Part shown: positions 62,704 through 64,000 of the stretch, one piece after another | How the letters are laid out: every line of letters starts with the position of its first letter | Numbering within the stretch: position 1 is the first letter of the stretch | Translations under genes and position numbers: made by a program | Assembly: GCA_964569795.1 (NCBI GenBank) | Contig: CAZMVB010000015.1 | Span: 38,756 to 102,755 of the forward strand | Length of the DNA: 64,000 nt | Reading direction: 5' to 3' | From: JAHJDS01 sp964569795 | GTDB taxonomy: Bacteria > Desulfobacterota > Desulfarculia > Desulfarculales > JAHJDS01 | Notes under the pieces: model-generated | The model's database searches: none | What the model was told of the DNA's origin: nothing | Seen by the model: only the letters and a program-made list of their open reading frames with translations

Positions 62704-62919
62704 TCTCCTCTGGTGAAACCAAGGGGGACCCAAAGCCGGAGGAACCGGCGCTCCGGACCCACACCCGGGCCGGGAAGGCTCAGCTCAAGGCCTGGGCCCA
62801 GACGGTTGTTGAGTTCTCCCCGCTGCTGGCTGGCGACACTGGTATGCCGGAAGGTTTTATCGGGACGGGGTTGATCGGGCCGGGATTGTCGAGCAAATCC
62901 CTTCTTCTTTTGTTGCCCC

Positions 62920-63305
62920 ACCTGTTCAACGCCGGCGAAAGTGGCACACCGGGTTCGGGACAAATAAGATAGAAGTTTTTGCGTAGGGTCACGTTTCCCG
63001 GCATTTTGTTTTGCTTGGTTACAATCTTTTGCCCTTTATCTCGTCTTCCCGCGGGTGGAATTGAACTTGAAAATTGGGGAGAAGCCAATTTCGAAACCCA
63101 TCAAATATCTTACGTGGGTTTTCACCAGGGCCCGAACATACTCTGACCGAAGCTGCCCTCGCCAAGATTCAATATATATCTCTCGGGCCGAGACTCTCGG
63201 GCCGGCCTCATCTTTTCAAGATATGGCCGGCTAGCCTGTCTCGGCCTGGACTGCGGCCGTGAAAAAGGCCGTTCGTCAAGCAAGTGGACCAATATATTGA
63301 CTTAT
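62920..63305 (+). repeat. Structured non-coding dispersed repeat, copy 2
   Basis: Direct-orientation match to 40831-41210, about 95% identical over the last 140 bases. Outer hairpin arms are at 63187-63194 and 63238-63245. One inner arm reads GGCCGGCT here, keeping a G-T (G-U in RNA) pair. Ends TCAATATAT and ATATATTGA (about 63170 and 63294) can close the structured part. The 62704-63666 gap has no gene that I can see. Confidence 0.7.
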
Positions 63306-63448
63306 TCCAAGCTGCCAGGAGTCAAAAGAGGGTGTCCATATCGTGGTCGGCAGACCCGAGCGCCGAGTCGGGTCAAGACGACCAAAAGGCCTGGTAAATG
63401 CGGTCGCCACGGTTGACGACTATTACCGTTGATTGGATAACAAAATCC

Positions 63449-63717
63449 CCTTCCAGATCGGCAGTCGGCCCTCGATCGAGGCGGGTGCGAAGCCGCACCG
63501 GCGTAATTCGCGACCAGCGGCGGTGCCGGTGAAACGCCTCTTCCGCGCTTGCCGCCTCCAGTGCGAAGCCGCACGGGCGTAATTCGCGACCAGCGGCGGT
63601 GCCGGTGAAAGGCCTCGTCCGCGCTTGCGCCTCTACTTCGTTTCGGCGGCGCGCATGTAAATACTGTTAGACTTCCTTCCAGATGGGCGGCCGGCCCTCG
63701 ATCGAGGCGGTGAAGCC
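63449..63717. repeat. Duplicated 3' end of enoyl-CoA hydratase gene flanking tandem repeats
   Basis: About 45 bases at 63449-63494 repeat the coding end at 63675-63717 with a few changes (both contain CCCTCGATCGAGGCGG). On the minus strand both encode ASIEGR-x-PIWK. The intervening DNA holds the 76-bp tandem repeats, so an insertion or unequal exchange at the gene end is likely. Confidence 0.65.
63485..63636. repeat. Tandem repeat, two 76-bp units
   Basis: Unit 1 63485-63560, unit 2 63561-63636, near-identical except toward the end. Each begins with a small hairpin GTGCG-AAGC-CGCAC. Only two units and no spacers, so not a CRISPR array. Confidence 0.75.
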
Positions 63718-64000
63718 CTCGATGGCGTCGGGCATCAGGGCCTGGGAGGCCATCATCTCCTTGGCGTAGTTGTAGGCCTGCCACTCGGTCATCTCGATCT
63801 GGGCGTAATAAACCATCTTGCTGATCCCCAGGGTCAGCTTGCTCCCCCGGGCGATCTCGGTCGCCAGGTTCCAGGTCTCCGCCTCGAGTTTTTCGTCCGG
63901 GACCACCAGGTTGACCAGGCCCATCTCCCGGGCCTCGGCGGCGGGGTACAGCCGGCCGGTGAACAGCATCTCCAGGCACTTCTTCTGGCCCACGCACCGG
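63667..64000 (-). CDS. Enoyl-CoA hydratase/isomerase family protein, C-terminal part (5' end outside window)
   Basis: The last 110 residues or so are visible. KKCLEMLFTGRLYPAAEAREMGLVNLVVPDEKL is the crotonase helix 9 region (not quoted in full elsewhere), with a C-terminal helix ending EGFTASIEGRPPIWKEV before TAA. It hydrates or isomerises an enoyl-CoA. The subfamily cannot be told from this part; relatives act in fatty-acid or aromatic-acid degradation. Its last codons are duplicated downstream. Confidence 0.85.
   Translation of the reverse strand, partial: RCVGQKKCLEMLFTGRLYPAAEAREMGLVNLVVPDEKLEAETWNLATEIARGSKLTLGISKMVYYAQIEMTEWQAYNYAKEMMASQALMPDAIEGFTASIEGRPPIWKEV

Noticed and set aside
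63485..63636. CRISPR array
   Set aside because: Only two adjacent 76-bp units, no spacers and no cas genes.

Overview
The window is GC-rich, gene-dense DNA from a strict anaerobe. Ferredoxin-linked 2-oxoacid oxidoreductases (two sets), an aldehyde:ferredoxin oxidoreductase with a polyferredoxin partner, two molybdenum hydroxylases, an ETF with a membrane ETF:quinone oxidoreductase, a sigma-54 two-component system and three complete branched-chain-amino-acid (LIV)-type ABC importers together suggest a Gram-negative Desulfobacterota-like (deltaproteobacterial) organism that oxidises organic acids, alcohols or aromatics. The taxonomic call is an inference from gene content; no rRNA or tRNA gene was seen.

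Region 1 (1-14060, all minus strand) reads as one long operon behind a candidate sigma-54 promoter: LIV importer (livGFHM and a binding protein), an iron-containing alcohol dehydrogenase, a mycofactocin cassette (mftA precursor peptide ending in LDGICGVY, mftB, radical-SAM mftC, two FadH/OYE-family flavoproteins), etfA, and a membrane ETF:quinone oxidoreductase carrying a seven-heme cytochrome c domain at its N-terminus and running off the window. The order suggests an electron route alcohol -> nicotinoprotein dehydrogenase -> mycofactocin -> OYE flavoproteins -> ETF -> membrane quinone/heme module. Just upstream (14385-19176, minus) lies a translationally coupled set of solute-binding-like protein, Cache histidine kinase and NtrC-type regulator, which probably drives the sigma-54 promoter. 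A lone radical-SAM/SPASM gene follows on the plus strand (19525-20682).

Region 2 (21118-40747, plus) starts with a GntR/FCD regulator, then a pyruvate-type 2-oxoacid:ferredoxin oxidoreductase whose accessory subunit is a GltD-like flavoprotein, a lactate/malate-dehydrogenase homologue, a HoxU-HoxE fusion and HoxF (a diaphorase without hydrogenase), a three-subunit molybdenum hydroxylase related to 4-hydroxybenzoyl-CoA reductase (with a C2H2 zinc finger on its iron-sulfur subunit), a second LIV importer, an SDR, and a MoaD/ThiF pair.

Region 3 (41676-62703, plus) has a third LIV importer, a second GntR regulator, a polyferredoxin/aldehyde oxidoreductase/MoaD set, a LarA-like protein, a metal-dependent hydrolase, a beta-hydroxyacid dehydrogenase, an IlvD/Edd dehydratase, a split-subunit molybdenum hydroxylase (nicotinate-dehydrogenase-like layout), an MhpD/FAH-family hydratase and a complete KorDABC. 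It can be read as a ferredoxin-linked, non-phosphorylative sugar-acid (Weimberg-like) route to succinyl-CoA, which is a hypothesis.

Two copies of a structured non-coding repeat of about 380 bp (near 40831 and 62920) bracket region 3. The right edge holds tandem 76-bp repeats and a duplicated 3' end next to a truncated enoyl-CoA hydratase gene.
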